64,000 bases of DNA from contig NZ_KB905147.1 of assembly GCF_000378225.1 (NCBI RefSeq), positions 62,001 through 126,000 on the forward strand, given 5' to 3'. Numbering within the stretch: the first letter of the stretch is position 1; each line of letters begins with the position of its first letter. Below the pieces are notes generated by a model. The model ran no database searches. It was not told where the DNA came from and saw only the letters and a program-made list of their open reading frames with translations. Shown here in pieces: positions 55,831-64,000 of this stretch. This stretch comes from Methylophilus methylotrophus DSM 46235 = ATCC 53528 (GTDB lineage: Bacteria; Pseudomonadota; Gammaproteobacteria; Burkholderiales; Methylophilaceae). Made by a program: the position numbers and the translations under genes.

Positions 55831-58800
55831 TGAGCGAACCACAACATATGCCAGGCCATGATGAGAATGCTCACGAGACGCAGCGTTTCAACCTCTCCAC
55901 CTGGGCGCTCAAAAACCAGGCACTGGTGCTGTATTTTATTATCCTGACCTTATTGGCCGGCGTGTTCGCCTACACGCACCTGGGGCAATCCGAAGACCCG
56001 CCATTTACTTTTAAAGTCATGCTGATACGCAGCAGTTGGCCAGGTGCCTCCGCACAAGAAGTTGAACAGCAAGTCACTGACAAGATTGAGAAAAAGCTGC
56101 AGGAAATCCCCTCCATTGACTACACCAGCAGCTATTCCCGCCCCGGTGAATCCGTAGTGTTTATTGTCATCCGCGATAATACCTTTTCAGAGAAAATCCC
56201 CGAGTTGTGGTACCAGGTACGCAAAAAAATAGGCGATATCCGGCATACCTTCCCCAGTGACCTGCAAAGCCTGACCTTTAACGACGAATTCAGTGATGTG
56301 TATGGCACCATGTACGCCATCACAGCCGATGGCCTCAATCCGCAACAATTGAAACGTCAGGCCGAATGGGTACGCGCCCGCCTGCTCAAATTGCCGGACG
56401 TTGAAAAAGTGGATCTGTTTGGCGAGCAGCCACAAAAAATCATTATTGAAATCTCTAACCAGAAACTAACGTCATTAGGCATCAGCCCTGCCCAGCTGGC
56501 GCAAATGCTGCAACAGCAAAACAGCGTCATCGGCTCCGGAACATTTGATGCAGGCCCGGAAAGAATCCGGCTGGATGTGAGTGGCCGCTTACAAACACTG
56601 GAGGAGTTACGTCAGTTTCCCATCCGGGCTGGTAACCAGAACCTGACCTTGGGGGAGATTGCAACCATCAAACGCGGCTACGCCAACCCACCCGCGCAGC
56701 GCATCCACTTTAACGGCCAGTCCGCCTTGCTGATCGGTGTCAGCATGCAACAAGGCGGCGATGTGATTGCGCTGGGCAAAGCCATGCAGCAAACCATCAC
56801 CAGCGTACAAAAACAGCTCCCGGTAGGCGTAAATCTGCAACTGGTCACCTCCCAGCCCGACATTGTGCAGCACTCCGTGCAGGACTTTGTCCGATCACTG
56901 TCCGAGGCACTCATTATTGTGCTGGCAGTGAGCCTGCTGTCGCTGGGCTGGCGCACCGGTATTGTTGTGGCAGTGGCTATTCCCATCGTGCTGGCAGGCA
57001 CCTTCCTGCTCATGGACTGGCTGGATATCGGCCTGCACAAAATCTCGCTAGGTGCCCTGATCCTTGCCCTCGGCTTGTTGGTGGATGATGCCATTATTGC
57101 CGTGGAAATGATGGCCGCCAAAATGGAACAAGGCTGGGAACGCATGCAGGCTGCATCATTTGCATTCACTTCTACCGCCATGCCCATGCTGACTGGCACC
57201 CTGGTCACGGTAGCAGGCTTCCTGCCCATTGCCACAGCGGTGTCTTCCACCGGTGAATACACACGCTCCATTTTCCAGGTCTCAGCCATCGCACTCTCCC
57301 TTTCCTGGGTCGCCGCCGTGATTGTGATTCCTTTTCTGGGCTACCATTTACTACCAGATGCCAAGACCCACCACAGCGAAGCAAGCACTCACAACCATGT
57401 GTCCATTTACGAGACCTCTTTTTACCGTCGGCTGCACAGCACCGTTGCCTGGTGCGTACAATACAAAGGCAGTGTGATCATTGCCACCATTGCCTTGTTT
57501 GTCGTGGCGATGCTCAGCTTTGACAAGGTACAACAACAGTTTTTCCCAGATTCCACCCGGCTGGAAATTATCGTCGACCTCCGCCTGGCAGAAAACGCCA
57601 GCGACCAATCCACCGATGCCGCCGTCAAAAAACTGGAGCAATGGCTACAAGGATGGCAACGATCACATGGCGCGCTGCAAAACGTGGTGTCTTATGTTGG
57701 CTCCGGCGCACCGCGTTATTACCTGCCACTGGATGTACAACTGCCACATAGAGCTTTCGGGCAATTGGTGATCCTGACCAACAGCCTGGAACAGCGCGAA
57801 GCCCTGCGCAATGACCTGCTCACGCTGTTTGAACATGACTTTCCACAATTACGCGCGTCGGTACTTCGCCTGGAAAACGGGCCGCCTGTGGGTTTCCCGG
57901 TGCAGTTCCGAGTTGACGGACAAAATCTGCAGGCCATCCGGGAGGTCGCGCACAAGATTGCCGATGCCATGCGCGCCAACCCCAACCTGCGCAATGTACA
58001 ACTGGGCTGGGAAGAACCGAGCAAAGTCATTCATGTCGATATCGACCAACATAAAGCCAGACTCCTGGGCGTCAGCTCGCCAGACATCGCCCAATTGCTG
58101 AATACCCAATATTTTGAGCAAGTAGTGAGCGAGTTCAGGGAGGGTAACGAACGCATAGACCTGGTCATGCGTAGCACGCAAGAAGAGCACACCAAACTCT
58201 CGCAACTGGCCCAGCTGACGGTATTAAGCCAGCGTGGTGAGCGTGTGCCGCTGGCACAGATCGCCAATATTCACTACAGCTTTGAGGAAGGCGTGATATG
58301 GCGCCGTAACCGCGTGCCGTCACTCACCGTGCGCGCGCACTTGCGTGGCAATATGCAGGCACCGGTGGCCTCAACACAAATACAGCAAGCCATACAGCCT
58401 ATCCTTCAACAGCTTCCAGCAGGCGTCACGGTAGAAACCGGCGGCGCGATTGAAGAGTCCGCCAAAGGGGCTTCCTCGGTTGCCAAAGGGGTGCCGCTGT
58501 TTCTAGCCGCGGTCTTTACACTGTTGATGCTGCAACTGCGCAGTATTTCAAATGTGCTCCTGGTCGTCCTGACCGCGCCATTGGGCATGATAGGCATTAC
58601 CTTTGCCCTGCTGATCTTTAATATGCCATTTGGCTTTGTCGCCATGCTGGGCAGCATTGCGCTGTCAGGCATGATCATGCGCAACTCCGTCATCCTGGTT
58701 GACCAGATCAAGCAGGATATCGCCGAAGGCGCTTCGCTTGAGCAAGCGGTCGTACAATCCACCGTACGCCGCTTCCGGCCGATTGTATTGACTGCCGCCG

Positions 58801-58979
58801 CAGCGATTCTGGCCATGATCCCGCTCACGCGCAGCGTGTTTTTCGGCCCCATGGCGGTGGCGATCATGGGCGGGCTGGCAGTGGCCACCATCCTGACGAT
58901 TTTGTTTGTACCGGCACTGTATACCTTCTGGGAAGGATTCACAGCCAGGTTCATGCAATCCAGGCGCAATAAACTATAA
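55830..58979 (+). CDS. RND multidrug efflux pump, inner-membrane subunit
   Basis: A 1049-residue proton antiporter with 12 spans and two periplasmic loops. The start LKNQALVLYFIILTLLAGVFAYTHLGQSEDPPFTFK is typical of the hydrophobe/amphiphile branch (MexK/VexF-like). The proton-relay pair is Asp-Asp in LGLLVDDAIIAVEM. It overlaps the adaptor stop by one base (TAATG) and is followed by PCMT, TolC and isochorismatase genes. The substrate is unknown. Confidence 0.92.
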   Translation: MSEPQHMPGHDENAHETQRFNLSTWALKNQALVLYFIILTLLAGVFAYTHLGQSEDPPFTFKVMLIRSSWPGASAQEVEQQVTDKIEKKLQEIPSIDYTSSYSRPGESVVFIVIRDNTFSEKIPELWYQVRKKIGDIRHTFPSDLQSLTFNDEFSDVYGTMYAITADGLNPQQLKRQAEWVRARLLKLPDVEKVDLFGEQPQKIIIEISNQKLTSLGISPAQLAQMLQQQNSVIGSGTFDAGPERIRLDVSGRLQTLEELRQFPIRAGNQNLTLGEIATIKRGYANPPAQRIHFNGQSALLIGVSMQQGGDVIALGKAMQQTITSVQKQLPVGVNLQLVTSQPDIVQHSVQDFVRSLSEALIIVLAVSLLSLGWRTGIVVAVAIPIVLAGTFLLMDWLDIGLHKISLGALILALGLLVDDAIIAVEMMAAKMEQGWERMQAASFAFTSTAMPMLTGTLVTVAGFLPIATAVSSTGEYTRSIFQVSAIALSLSWVAAVIVIPFLGYHLLPDAKTHHSEASTHNHVSIYETSFYRRLHSTVAWCVQYKGSVIIATIALFVVAMLSFDKVQQQFFPDSTRLEIIVDLRLAENASDQSTDAAVKKLEQWLQGWQRSHGALQNVVSYVGSGAPRYYLPLDVQLPHRAFGQLVILTNSLEQREALRNDLLTLFEHDFPQLRASVLRLENGPPVGFPVQFRVDGQNLQAIREVAHKIADAMRANPNLRNVQLGWEEPSKVIHVDIDQHKARLLGVSSPDIAQLLNTQYFEQVVSEFREGNERIDLVMRSTQEEHTKLSQLAQLTVLSQRGERVPLAQIANIHYSFEEGVIWRRNRVPSLTVRAHLRGNMQAPVASTQIQQAIQPILQQLPAGVTVETGGAIEESAKGASSVAKGVPLFLAAVFTLLMLQLRSISNVLLVVLTAPLGMIGITFALLIFNMPFGFVAMLGSIALSGMIMRNSVILVDQIKQDIAEGASLEQAVVQSTVRRFRPIVLTAAAAILAMIPLTRSVFFGPMAVAIMGGLAVATILTILFVPALYTFWEGFTARFMQSRRNKL

Positions 58980-59014
58980 TAGGGTTTATCAATAATCAAA
59001 CTGGGATTCAAGAC

Positions 59015-59671
59015 ATGACAGATCAGGCAACCGCACGTTTTAACATGATTGAGCAACAAATCCGCACCTGGGAGGTGCTGGACCCACAGGTACTGGCCAC
59101 TTTGAACAACATGCCACGCGAAGCCTTTGTGCCAGAAGCGTACCGCGGCTTGGCGTTTGCCGATATTGAAATCCCGCTCGCGCAGGGCCAGCAAATGCTG
59201 AGCCCGAAAATTGAAGGCCGCTTTTTACAGGCCCTGCAATTGCAAGCCAAAGACAAAGTGCTGCTGATCGGCGCAGGCAGTGGTTACCTGGCCGCATTGA
59301 TGGCGCAACACTGTGCGCAAGTCACCGCGCTGGAAATCTTCCCTGAGCTGTGTGCCATGGCTACGCAAAACCTGACCAAGCAGGGCATAAAGAATGTGCA
59401 AGTGATAGAACTTGATGGCCACAATGGGTATGAGTCACAAGCCCCGTACGATGCCATTGTGTTCACAGCCTCCAGCCCGGTGGAGCCAGAAGGTGTGCGC
59501 TACCAGTTGAGCATCGGTGGCCGCATGCTGATTGTCCTGGGCCAGGCACCTGTGATGCAGGCAACATTGATCCAGCGCCTTGCCGAGCATAGTTACAAGC
59601 AGGATGTGCTGTTTGAAACCTGCCTGACAGAAATGCAAAACGCCACACAAGCCCAGGCTTTCTCATTTTAA
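59015..59671 (+). CDS. Protein-L-isoaspartate O-methyltransferase family protein
   Basis: 218 residues: an SAM-binding methyltransferase of the PCMT group. It has RFNMIEQQIRTWEVLD at the start, the SAM motif LLIGAGSGYLAALMA and the PCMT-type MPREAFVP. Canonical PCMT has EIGTGSGY, so the LIGAGSGY form marks a variant subgroup placed beside tolC in betaproteobacteria. It repairs isoaspartyl residues in the known members; whether this subgroup does is not established. Confidence 0.87.
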   Translation: MTDQATARFNMIEQQIRTWEVLDPQVLATLNNMPREAFVPEAYRGLAFADIEIPLAQGQQMLSPKIEGRFLQALQLQAKDKVLLIGAGSGYLAALMAQHCAQVTALEIFPELCAMATQNLTKQGIKNVQVIELDGHNGYESQAPYDAIVFTASSPVEPEGVRYQLSIGGRMLIVLGQAPVMQATLIQRLAEHSYKQDVLFETCLTEMQNATQAQAFSF

Positions 59672-59682
59672 AACACCAAACC

Positions 59683-61029
59683 ATGTCACTCATGCGCCTA
59701 TCCCGGTTAATTGCCCTTGCCAGCTGCCTGTGGTTACCCCATACCAGCTGGGCTGCCTCACAAAGCCTGATCGACATTTATCAGGAAGCCAAGGCCAATG
59801 ACCCGGTACTGGCCTCAGCCGGCAGCGCCAACCAGGCGGCGCAGGAGATCATAGAACAGGCGAAAGCAGGCTACCGCCCGGTGGTCAACTTAACCGCTGG
59901 TGCCAGCGCCAGCCAAACCGACCTCAAAATCATCGGTACGCAGAACCCCTTACGGGGTGGTCGCAATAACTTTGAAGGTTACCAGTCCCGGCTTGAGGCC
60001 AGGCAACCGATTTTCCGCAAGGAAAACCTGGAGAGAATTGATCAAAGCAAAGTGCAGGTGAGCATTGCAGACAAGCAATATCATCTTGCACAACAAAATC
60101 TGATGTTACGCACAACGCAAGCCTACTTTGACGTGCTGCTGGCGCAAGACCGCATTACCTTGATCGATGCGCAGAAAAAAGCCATTCTGAGCCAGCTAGA
60201 ACAAGCCAAAGCAACCTTTGAAGTGGGCACCGCAACCATCACCGACGTCAATGAAGCACAAGCACGCTACGACCTGGTGGTCGCACAAGAACTGTCCGCG
60301 TTAAACGAGATGGAGATTGCCAAGCGCACCCTGCAGGCAATCACCGGCAAATTGCCCGACCATTTAGCCTCCGTGCGTGAAGATATTCAAATCACGCCTA
60401 GCCAGAAGTCTATTCAGGAGTGGCAAGAGGTCGCCAATCAGAGCAACCTTAATATCCAGATTCAGCAGGAAACTGTACAAGTCAGCGAAAAAGATATCGA
60501 AATCGCCCGTGCCGGTCACTACCCGACACTGGATGCAGTCGCCAGCTACCTCGACAGCTACGCAAACGGTGGCCAAAACGGCTTTGGTGGTGACCTGACC
60601 AACGCCACCATAGGCGTAGAACTTTCCATGCCGCTATACCAGGGCGGCGCGGTCAGCTCGCGCGTACGCCAGGCCGCTTATAACCGCCAGAGAGCGCTGG
60701 ATGACTTGCAAAACGCTTTGCGCCAGACCTCACTAGAAACCCAGCGCGCCTACCTCAACCTGAGTACCAGCATTGCGCAGGTAAAAGCTCTGGAACAAGC
60801 GCTCAAGAGCAGCCAGAGCCAGCTGGATTCCACCAAGCTCGGCTACGAAGTGGGCGTGCGCACCAGCGTAGACGTGCTCAATGCGCAACAACAGTATTTC
60901 AGCGCCAACCGCGACTTGTTGCAGGCCCGCTATAACTACCTGGTGAATATCATCCGCCTCAAAACCGCCAGCGGCATCGTCTCCGAAGCCGACCTGCAAG
61001 ATATCGACCAGCAACTCGCCAAGAGATAA
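59683..61029 (+). CDS. tolC: TolC-family outer-membrane efflux protein
   Basis: 448 residues with a signal peptide (cleaved near SWA-AS). Two repeats of the efflux-channel domain follow (LIDIYQEAKANDPVLASAGS, then VSEKDIEIARAGHYPTLDAVASY), and the sequence ends with the typical helical tail. Likely the outer-membrane exit for the RND pump at 55830 and perhaps for type I secretion. It lies 11 bases after the methyltransferase. Confidence 0.93.
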   Translation: MSLMRLSRLIALASCLWLPHTSWAASQSLIDIYQEAKANDPVLASAGSANQAAQEIIEQAKAGYRPVVNLTAGASASQTDLKIIGTQNPLRGGRNNFEGYQSRLEARQPIFRKENLERIDQSKVQVSIADKQYHLAQQNLMLRTTQAYFDVLLAQDRITLIDAQKKAILSQLEQAKATFEVGTATITDVNEAQARYDLVVAQELSALNEMEIAKRTLQAITGKLPDHLASVREDIQITPSQKSIQEWQEVANQSNLNIQIQQETVQVSEKDIEIARAGHYPTLDAVASYLDSYANGGQNGFGGDLTNATIGVELSMPLYQGGAVSSRVRQAAYNRQRALDDLQNALRQTSLETQRAYLNLSTSIAQVKALEQALKSSQSQLDSTKLGYEVGVRTSVDVLNAQQQYFSANRDLLQARYNYLVNIIRLKTASGIVSEADLQDIDQQLAKR

Positions 61030-61033
61030 ACCC

Positions 61034-61588
61034 ATGAAACCAGCCATCGCCACCACAGACGCCGTTTGGATGTTGATTGACGTACAAACTCGCCTCTGTG
61101 ACGTGATGCCACCTGAGGCCATGGCCAATGCGATCAAAAACATTCAGCGCCTGATTCAAGGCGCTCAGCTCCTGAATATCCCGCTCTGGGTCACTGAACA
61201 ATATCCGGAAAAACTTGGCGAAACCCTGCCTGCGCTGCAAACACTATTGCCAGACTATACTCCGCGTATTCCCAAACTTGCCTTCTCTGCATGGCACGAA
61301 TCTGCTTTTCAGGAATCCTCCGTCAGCGTCGCCCCGCAAGTCGTGCTATTCGGGCTTGAGACCCATATCTGCGTACTGCAAACCGCCCTGAATGCATTAG
61401 CCGCAGGCAAACAAGTGTTTATCGTAGAAGACGCCGTCATCTCACGCACTGAGGCCAACCGCAATAACGCCATAGCAAGAATGCGCAGCGCAGGTTGCAT
61501 CATTACAAATACAGAATCTATGCTATTTGAGCCCATGCAAGGCGCGACACATACACAGTTCAAGGCCGTATCGGCACTGATTCGGTAA
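61034..61588 (+). CDS. Isochorismatase-family hydrolase
   Basis: A 184-residue cysteine hydrolase with the triad Asp16 (LIDVQTRL), Lys81 (PRIPKLAF) and Cys113 (GLETHICVLQTAL). It resembles the YcaC-like or nicotinamidase-like group. It is 4 bases after tolC, so probably the last gene of the efflux operon. The substrate is unknown. It lacks an ArCP domain, so it is not a siderophore isochorismatase. Confidence 0.9.
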   Translation: MKPAIATTDAVWMLIDVQTRLCDVMPPEAMANAIKNIQRLIQGAQLLNIPLWVTEQYPEKLGETLPALQTLLPDYTPRIPKLAFSAWHESAFQESSVSVAPQVVLFGLETHICVLQTALNALAAGKQVFIVEDAVISRTEANRNNAIARMRSAGCIITNTESMLFEPMQGATHTQFKAVSALIR

Positions 61589-61739
61589 GACATCACCGCA
61601 CTCACCTGTTACAGAACCGTACTAATTGGCAAAAATTTCCTCGTGCTGTAATCAACCCACTCAATCATTACCGCAAAAAATTCGGTAATGATAACCGCAC
61701 ACAAACCACACCAAAAACTATATTTCGACTTACAAAAAC

Positions 61740-61784
61740 GTCATATTTATATATTATGACTTATATATAGTCAATTTAATTGAC
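61740..61784. promoter_or_regulatory. Array of palindromes upstream of hipBA
   Basis: Alternating GTCA/TGAC half-sites form three consecutive dyads: GTCATA-N9-TATGAC (61740-61760), TGACT-N7-AGTCA (61757-61773) and GTCAATT-T-AATTGAC (61770-61784). The last runs into the -35 box of the hip promoter. This is the expected layout of a HipB-type autoregulatory operator. Confidence 0.7.
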
Positions 61785-61808
61785 ACTGCCAGTGCTTGCC
61801 GGTAAAGT
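61780..61808 (+). promoter_or_regulatory. hipBA promoter
   Basis: A perfect TTGACA, a 17-base spacer and TAAAGT (4/6 match) end 28 bases before the hipB ATG. The -35 overlaps the last dyad of the operator array. Confidence 0.65.
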
Positions 61809-61836
61809 AAACTAATGCTAATAAGGTTTAGATGCG

Positions 61837-62187
61837 ATGAGTAATCAAGGATCAACAAATGTACGTATCTACTCCCGCTATGCGCGGGAAGCGGTGACAA
61901 TGCTCGGCAATCTTATCCGTATTCATCGCATTGAACGCAAACTGAGTGTTCAGGCGCTGGCTGAGCGCGTGGGTATTTCGCGCGATATGATGCAAAGGAT
62001 TGAGCAAGGGGACCCGCGCTGTGGCATTGGTCTTGTTGTGGAAGCTGCGGCGATTGTAGGCGTTCCTCTGTTTGATGCAGAGAACAGCCACACGCTGACC
62101 ATGCACATCAAAGAACAGGAAGAAAAACTTCGCCTGCTCCCTAAAGCCATTCATCAAAAAAGAACGGTAGTAAAAGATGACTTCTGA
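61837..62187 (+). CDS. hipB: HipB-like XRE-family antitoxin
   Basis: 116 residues with a Cro/C1-type helix-turn-helix (about 23-80; LIRIHRIERKLSVQALAERVGISRDMMQRIEQGD). It is the antitoxin and repressor partner of HipA. Its stop overlaps hipA by 11 bases, indicating coupled expression. The gene lies behind the palindrome array and a TTGACA/TAAAGT promoter. Confidence 0.85.
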   Translation: MSNQGSTNVRIYSRYAREAVTMLGNLIRIHRIERKLSVQALAERVGISRDMMQRIEQGDPRCGIGLVVEAAAIVGVPLFDAENSHTLTMHIKEQEEKLRLLPKAIHQKRTVVKDDF

Positions 62188-63436
62188 TCACGGTATTGAT
62201 GAGGCTTATGTATGGATTTGGCTGCCGAAAGAAATTGAACCGGTCGTTGCCGGTCGAGTAGCCAGACAGGATGATGGAAGACTGGTATTTAACTACGGTC
62301 AAAGTTATCTCAAAAGAAAAAATGCAATTGCGATTTATGCACCGGAGTTGCCATTGCAAGCCGGTGCCATTCCTTTACGGCAAAATATGCAATTACCCAG
62401 CTGTATCCGTGACGCCTCGCCCGATGCATGGGGGCGGCGCGTCATTATTAACCGAACGCTCGGCCTCAAAGGACTTGCAGCCGAGCCGGTTGAACTGGAT
62501 GAACTGACCTATCTATTGGAATCTGGTTCAGATCGCATCGGGGCATTGGATTTTCAAACCTCAGCCACGGAATATGTGGCGCGTGAACGCCAAAACGCGA
62601 CGCTAAATGAATTAATGGCATCGGCAGAGCGCGTAGAGCAAGGCGTTCCATTATCCCCCAAACTGGATCTCGCACTGCAACATGGCACATCGCTGGGCGG
62701 TGCACGCCCCAAAGCGTTGATTGCGGATCATGATAAAAAATATATTGCCAAATTCTCAGCCAGCAATGATCTCTATAACGTGGTCAAGGCAGAATTTGTC
62801 GCCATGCGCCTCGCATCTATCGTCGGCCTGAATGTTGCGCCAGTAAAGTTGACGCAAGCGTTGGGTAAAGACGTGCTGTTGATAGAGCGATTTGACCGTT
62901 TTACGGTGAACAATGGCTGGGCACGCCGCGCCATGGTATCCGCACTCACCATGCTCGACTTAGATGAAACCGAAGCACGCTATGCCAGCTACGAAGACCT
63001 GGCAACAGTGGTCCGACACCGCTTTACTCAACCTACGCGCACCCTTGAAGAGCTATTTGGGCGGATTGTGTTTAATATCTTATGTGGTAACACCGATGAT
63101 CATGCACGTAACCATGCAGCATTCTGGGATGGCCAGGCGCTAACACTCACGCCTGCTTATGATATTTGCCCACAAGGACGCACCGGCGGCGAAGCCACGC
63201 AAGCCATGTTGATTACCGGACAAAACCGATTTAGTCAGTTAACAATTTGCCTGGAGGCTGCTGCACACTTTTTGCTGCCAGTGGGCCGTGCTCGCGAAAT
63301 CATCAATGCACAGCTTGAAACCATTCGTGAGCAATGGGAAGCCGTATGCGATGAGGCCAATCTCAACGAAGTGGATCGCACATTTTTGTGGGGGCGTCAG
63401 TTCCTCAATCCTTTTGCTTTGCAAGGCTGGGTTTGA
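62177..63436 (+). CDS. hipA: HipA-like serine/threonine kinase toxin
   Basis: 419 residues with the HipA N-terminal subdomain and kinase core. SLGGARPKALI (residues 172-182) is the nucleotide-binding loop. The catalytic Asp is in NTDDHARNH (about 307-308), and the metal-binding Asp in PAYDI (Asp329). E. coli HipA phosphorylates glutamyl-tRNA synthetase and causes persistence; the target here is not shown. The motifs look intact, so the toxin is probably functional. It is close to the usual length of 440. Confidence 0.9.
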   Translation: MTSDHGIDEAYVWIWLPKEIEPVVAGRVARQDDGRLVFNYGQSYLKRKNAIAIYAPELPLQAGAIPLRQNMQLPSCIRDASPDAWGRRVIINRTLGLKGLAAEPVELDELTYLLESGSDRIGALDFQTSATEYVARERQNATLNELMASAERVEQGVPLSPKLDLALQHGTSLGGARPKALIADHDKKYIAKFSASNDLYNVVKAEFVAMRLASIVGLNVAPVKLTQALGKDVLLIERFDRFTVNNGWARRAMVSALTMLDLDETEARYASYEDLATVVRHRFTQPTRTLEELFGRIVFNILCGNTDDHARNHAAFWDGQALTLTPAYDICPQGRTGGEATQAMLITGQNRFSQLTICLEAAAHFLLPVGRAREIINAQLETIREQWEAVCDEANLNEVDRTFLWGRQFLNPFALQGWV

Positions 63437-63583
63437 GTTGGCAGATTGAATGAATTCACCAAGGTTGAGCAATACGTTGGTCTCGAGATTGGCATGCACA
63501 AACTCAGCGCCGTTATTTTGCTTTTACAAACATAATCATTTAAGATTTTGACAAACCTAACTTTTTGATTTGCAATTGTTTCC

Positions 63584-63874
63584 ATGAAACCATCCCAAGC
63601 ACTAAATCAACACAGGCAAGCCATTCGCCAAATTGTGATGTCGCATCGTGCGTGCAATGCAAGAGTGTTTGGCTCTGTGCTCCATGGTGAAGATCAGGAA
63701 GGCAGTGACCTCGATTTGTTGGTAGAACCCACCTCAGAAACCAGCCTGATGGATATTGCCAAGATTCAGCATCAACTACAGCAGTTGTTAGGCGTCTCAG
63801 TGGATGTGCTTACCCCCAATGCCTTACCAGAGAGCTTTAGAGAAAAAGTGCTTTTAGAAGCATTGCCAGTATGA
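63584..63874 (+). CDS. MNT-type nucleotidyltransferase antitoxin
   Basis: A 96-residue minimal nucleotidyltransferase with GS-x9-SDLDLLVE: Gly30-Ser31 and Asp42/Asp44 as metal ligands. In known MntA-HepT systems it AMPylates and neutralises the toxin. It overlaps the next gene (ATGA), the usual arrangement. Confidence 0.85.
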   Translation: MKPSQALNQHRQAIRQIVMSHRACNARVFGSVLHGEDQEGSDLDLLVEPTSETSLMDIAKIQHQLQQLLGVSVDVLTPNALPESFREKVLLEALPV

Positions 63875-64000
63875 AGACGGATCCGTTACGTGTTCCTCAC
63901 TATATTGCGCACATTCTCGAAGCAATAAACCGTATTGATACATACACCGCAGAGATAGACGAAGCTGCTTTTTTAACCAACAAACTTGTGCAAGATGCCG
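63871..64000 (+). CDS. HepT-like RNase toxin (DUF86), truncated by window edge
   Basis: The first 43 codons of a HEPN-family protein, beginning MKTDPLRVPHYIAHILEAINRI, which fits the HepT/DUF86 N-terminus. The ATG overlaps the antitoxin stop by 4 bases. The RX4-6H active site lies beyond the window, so activity cannot be judged. Confidence 0.75.
   Translation, partial: MKTDPLRVPHYIAHILEAINRIDTYTAEIDEAAFLTNKLVQDA

Overview
The window is a piece of a bacterial chromosome, most likely from a betaproteobacterium of the methylotrophic family Methylophilaceae. That assignment is an inference from gene content and order: lptB-rpoN, the rplM-rpsI-argC...bactofilin-erpA block, a PCMT-tolC pair, a long 6-phosphogluconate dehydrogenase, and a PQQ-linked type metallo-hydrolase. 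No rRNA, tRNA, CRISPR array, prophage or intact insertion sequence was seen. Both window ends cut genes: lptB at the left and a HepT-type toxin at the right.

Region 1 (1-30.3 kb) is mostly housekeeping. It holds lptB, rpoN, tyrS, anmK, gltA, erpA, a bactofilin, argC, rpsI, rplM and a FimV-like protein. Then comes a compact minus-strand run thiS-thiG-apaG-mltA-ubiC-ubiA, an orphan 62-residue protein with a structured leader, and gnd. A dienelactone hydrolase, a periplasmic trypsin-like/TPR protein, hemL, gltB, gltD, hemE, a cytochrome b561 and a secreted metallo-beta-lactamase-fold hydrolase follow.

Region 2 (30.4-38.4 kb) looks like an acquired module. It is a tripartite RND exporter (outer membrane, adaptor and pump genes on the minus strand), divergent from a PmrA/QseB-type two-component pair. 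A perfect CTTAAG-N5-CTTAAG direct repeat lies between the two units.

Region 3 (38.4-42.1 kb) is a tight four-gene minus-strand operon: thermostable-hemolysin-family protein, AMP-dependent acyl ligase, haem-oxygenase-like diiron oxidase and short-chain dehydrogenase. It looks like a small biosynthetic pathway for an unknown acyl-derived product. Two near-identical 20-bp repeats with inverted symmetry lie in its upstream region. This is the best candidate in the window for an undescribed system.

Region 4 (42.4-51.2 kb) is about the envelope and sensing: an overlapping operon of a CptA-like phosphoethanolamine transferase, a PAP2 phosphatase and EptA. Next to it is a porin-like protein plus PstS-like domain pair, divergent from a histidine kinase and a sigma-54-dependent response regulator.

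Region 5 (51.2-61.6 kb) has a DODA-type dioxygenase and two paralogous DoxX proteins flanking a LysR regulator. After these comes a TetR-adaptor-RND pump-PCMT-TolC-isochorismatase run that looks like one regulated drug-efflux operon.

Region 6 (61.6-64 kb) is a toxin-antitoxin region: hipBA behind an array of palindromes, then an MNT/HepT pair cut by the window edge.
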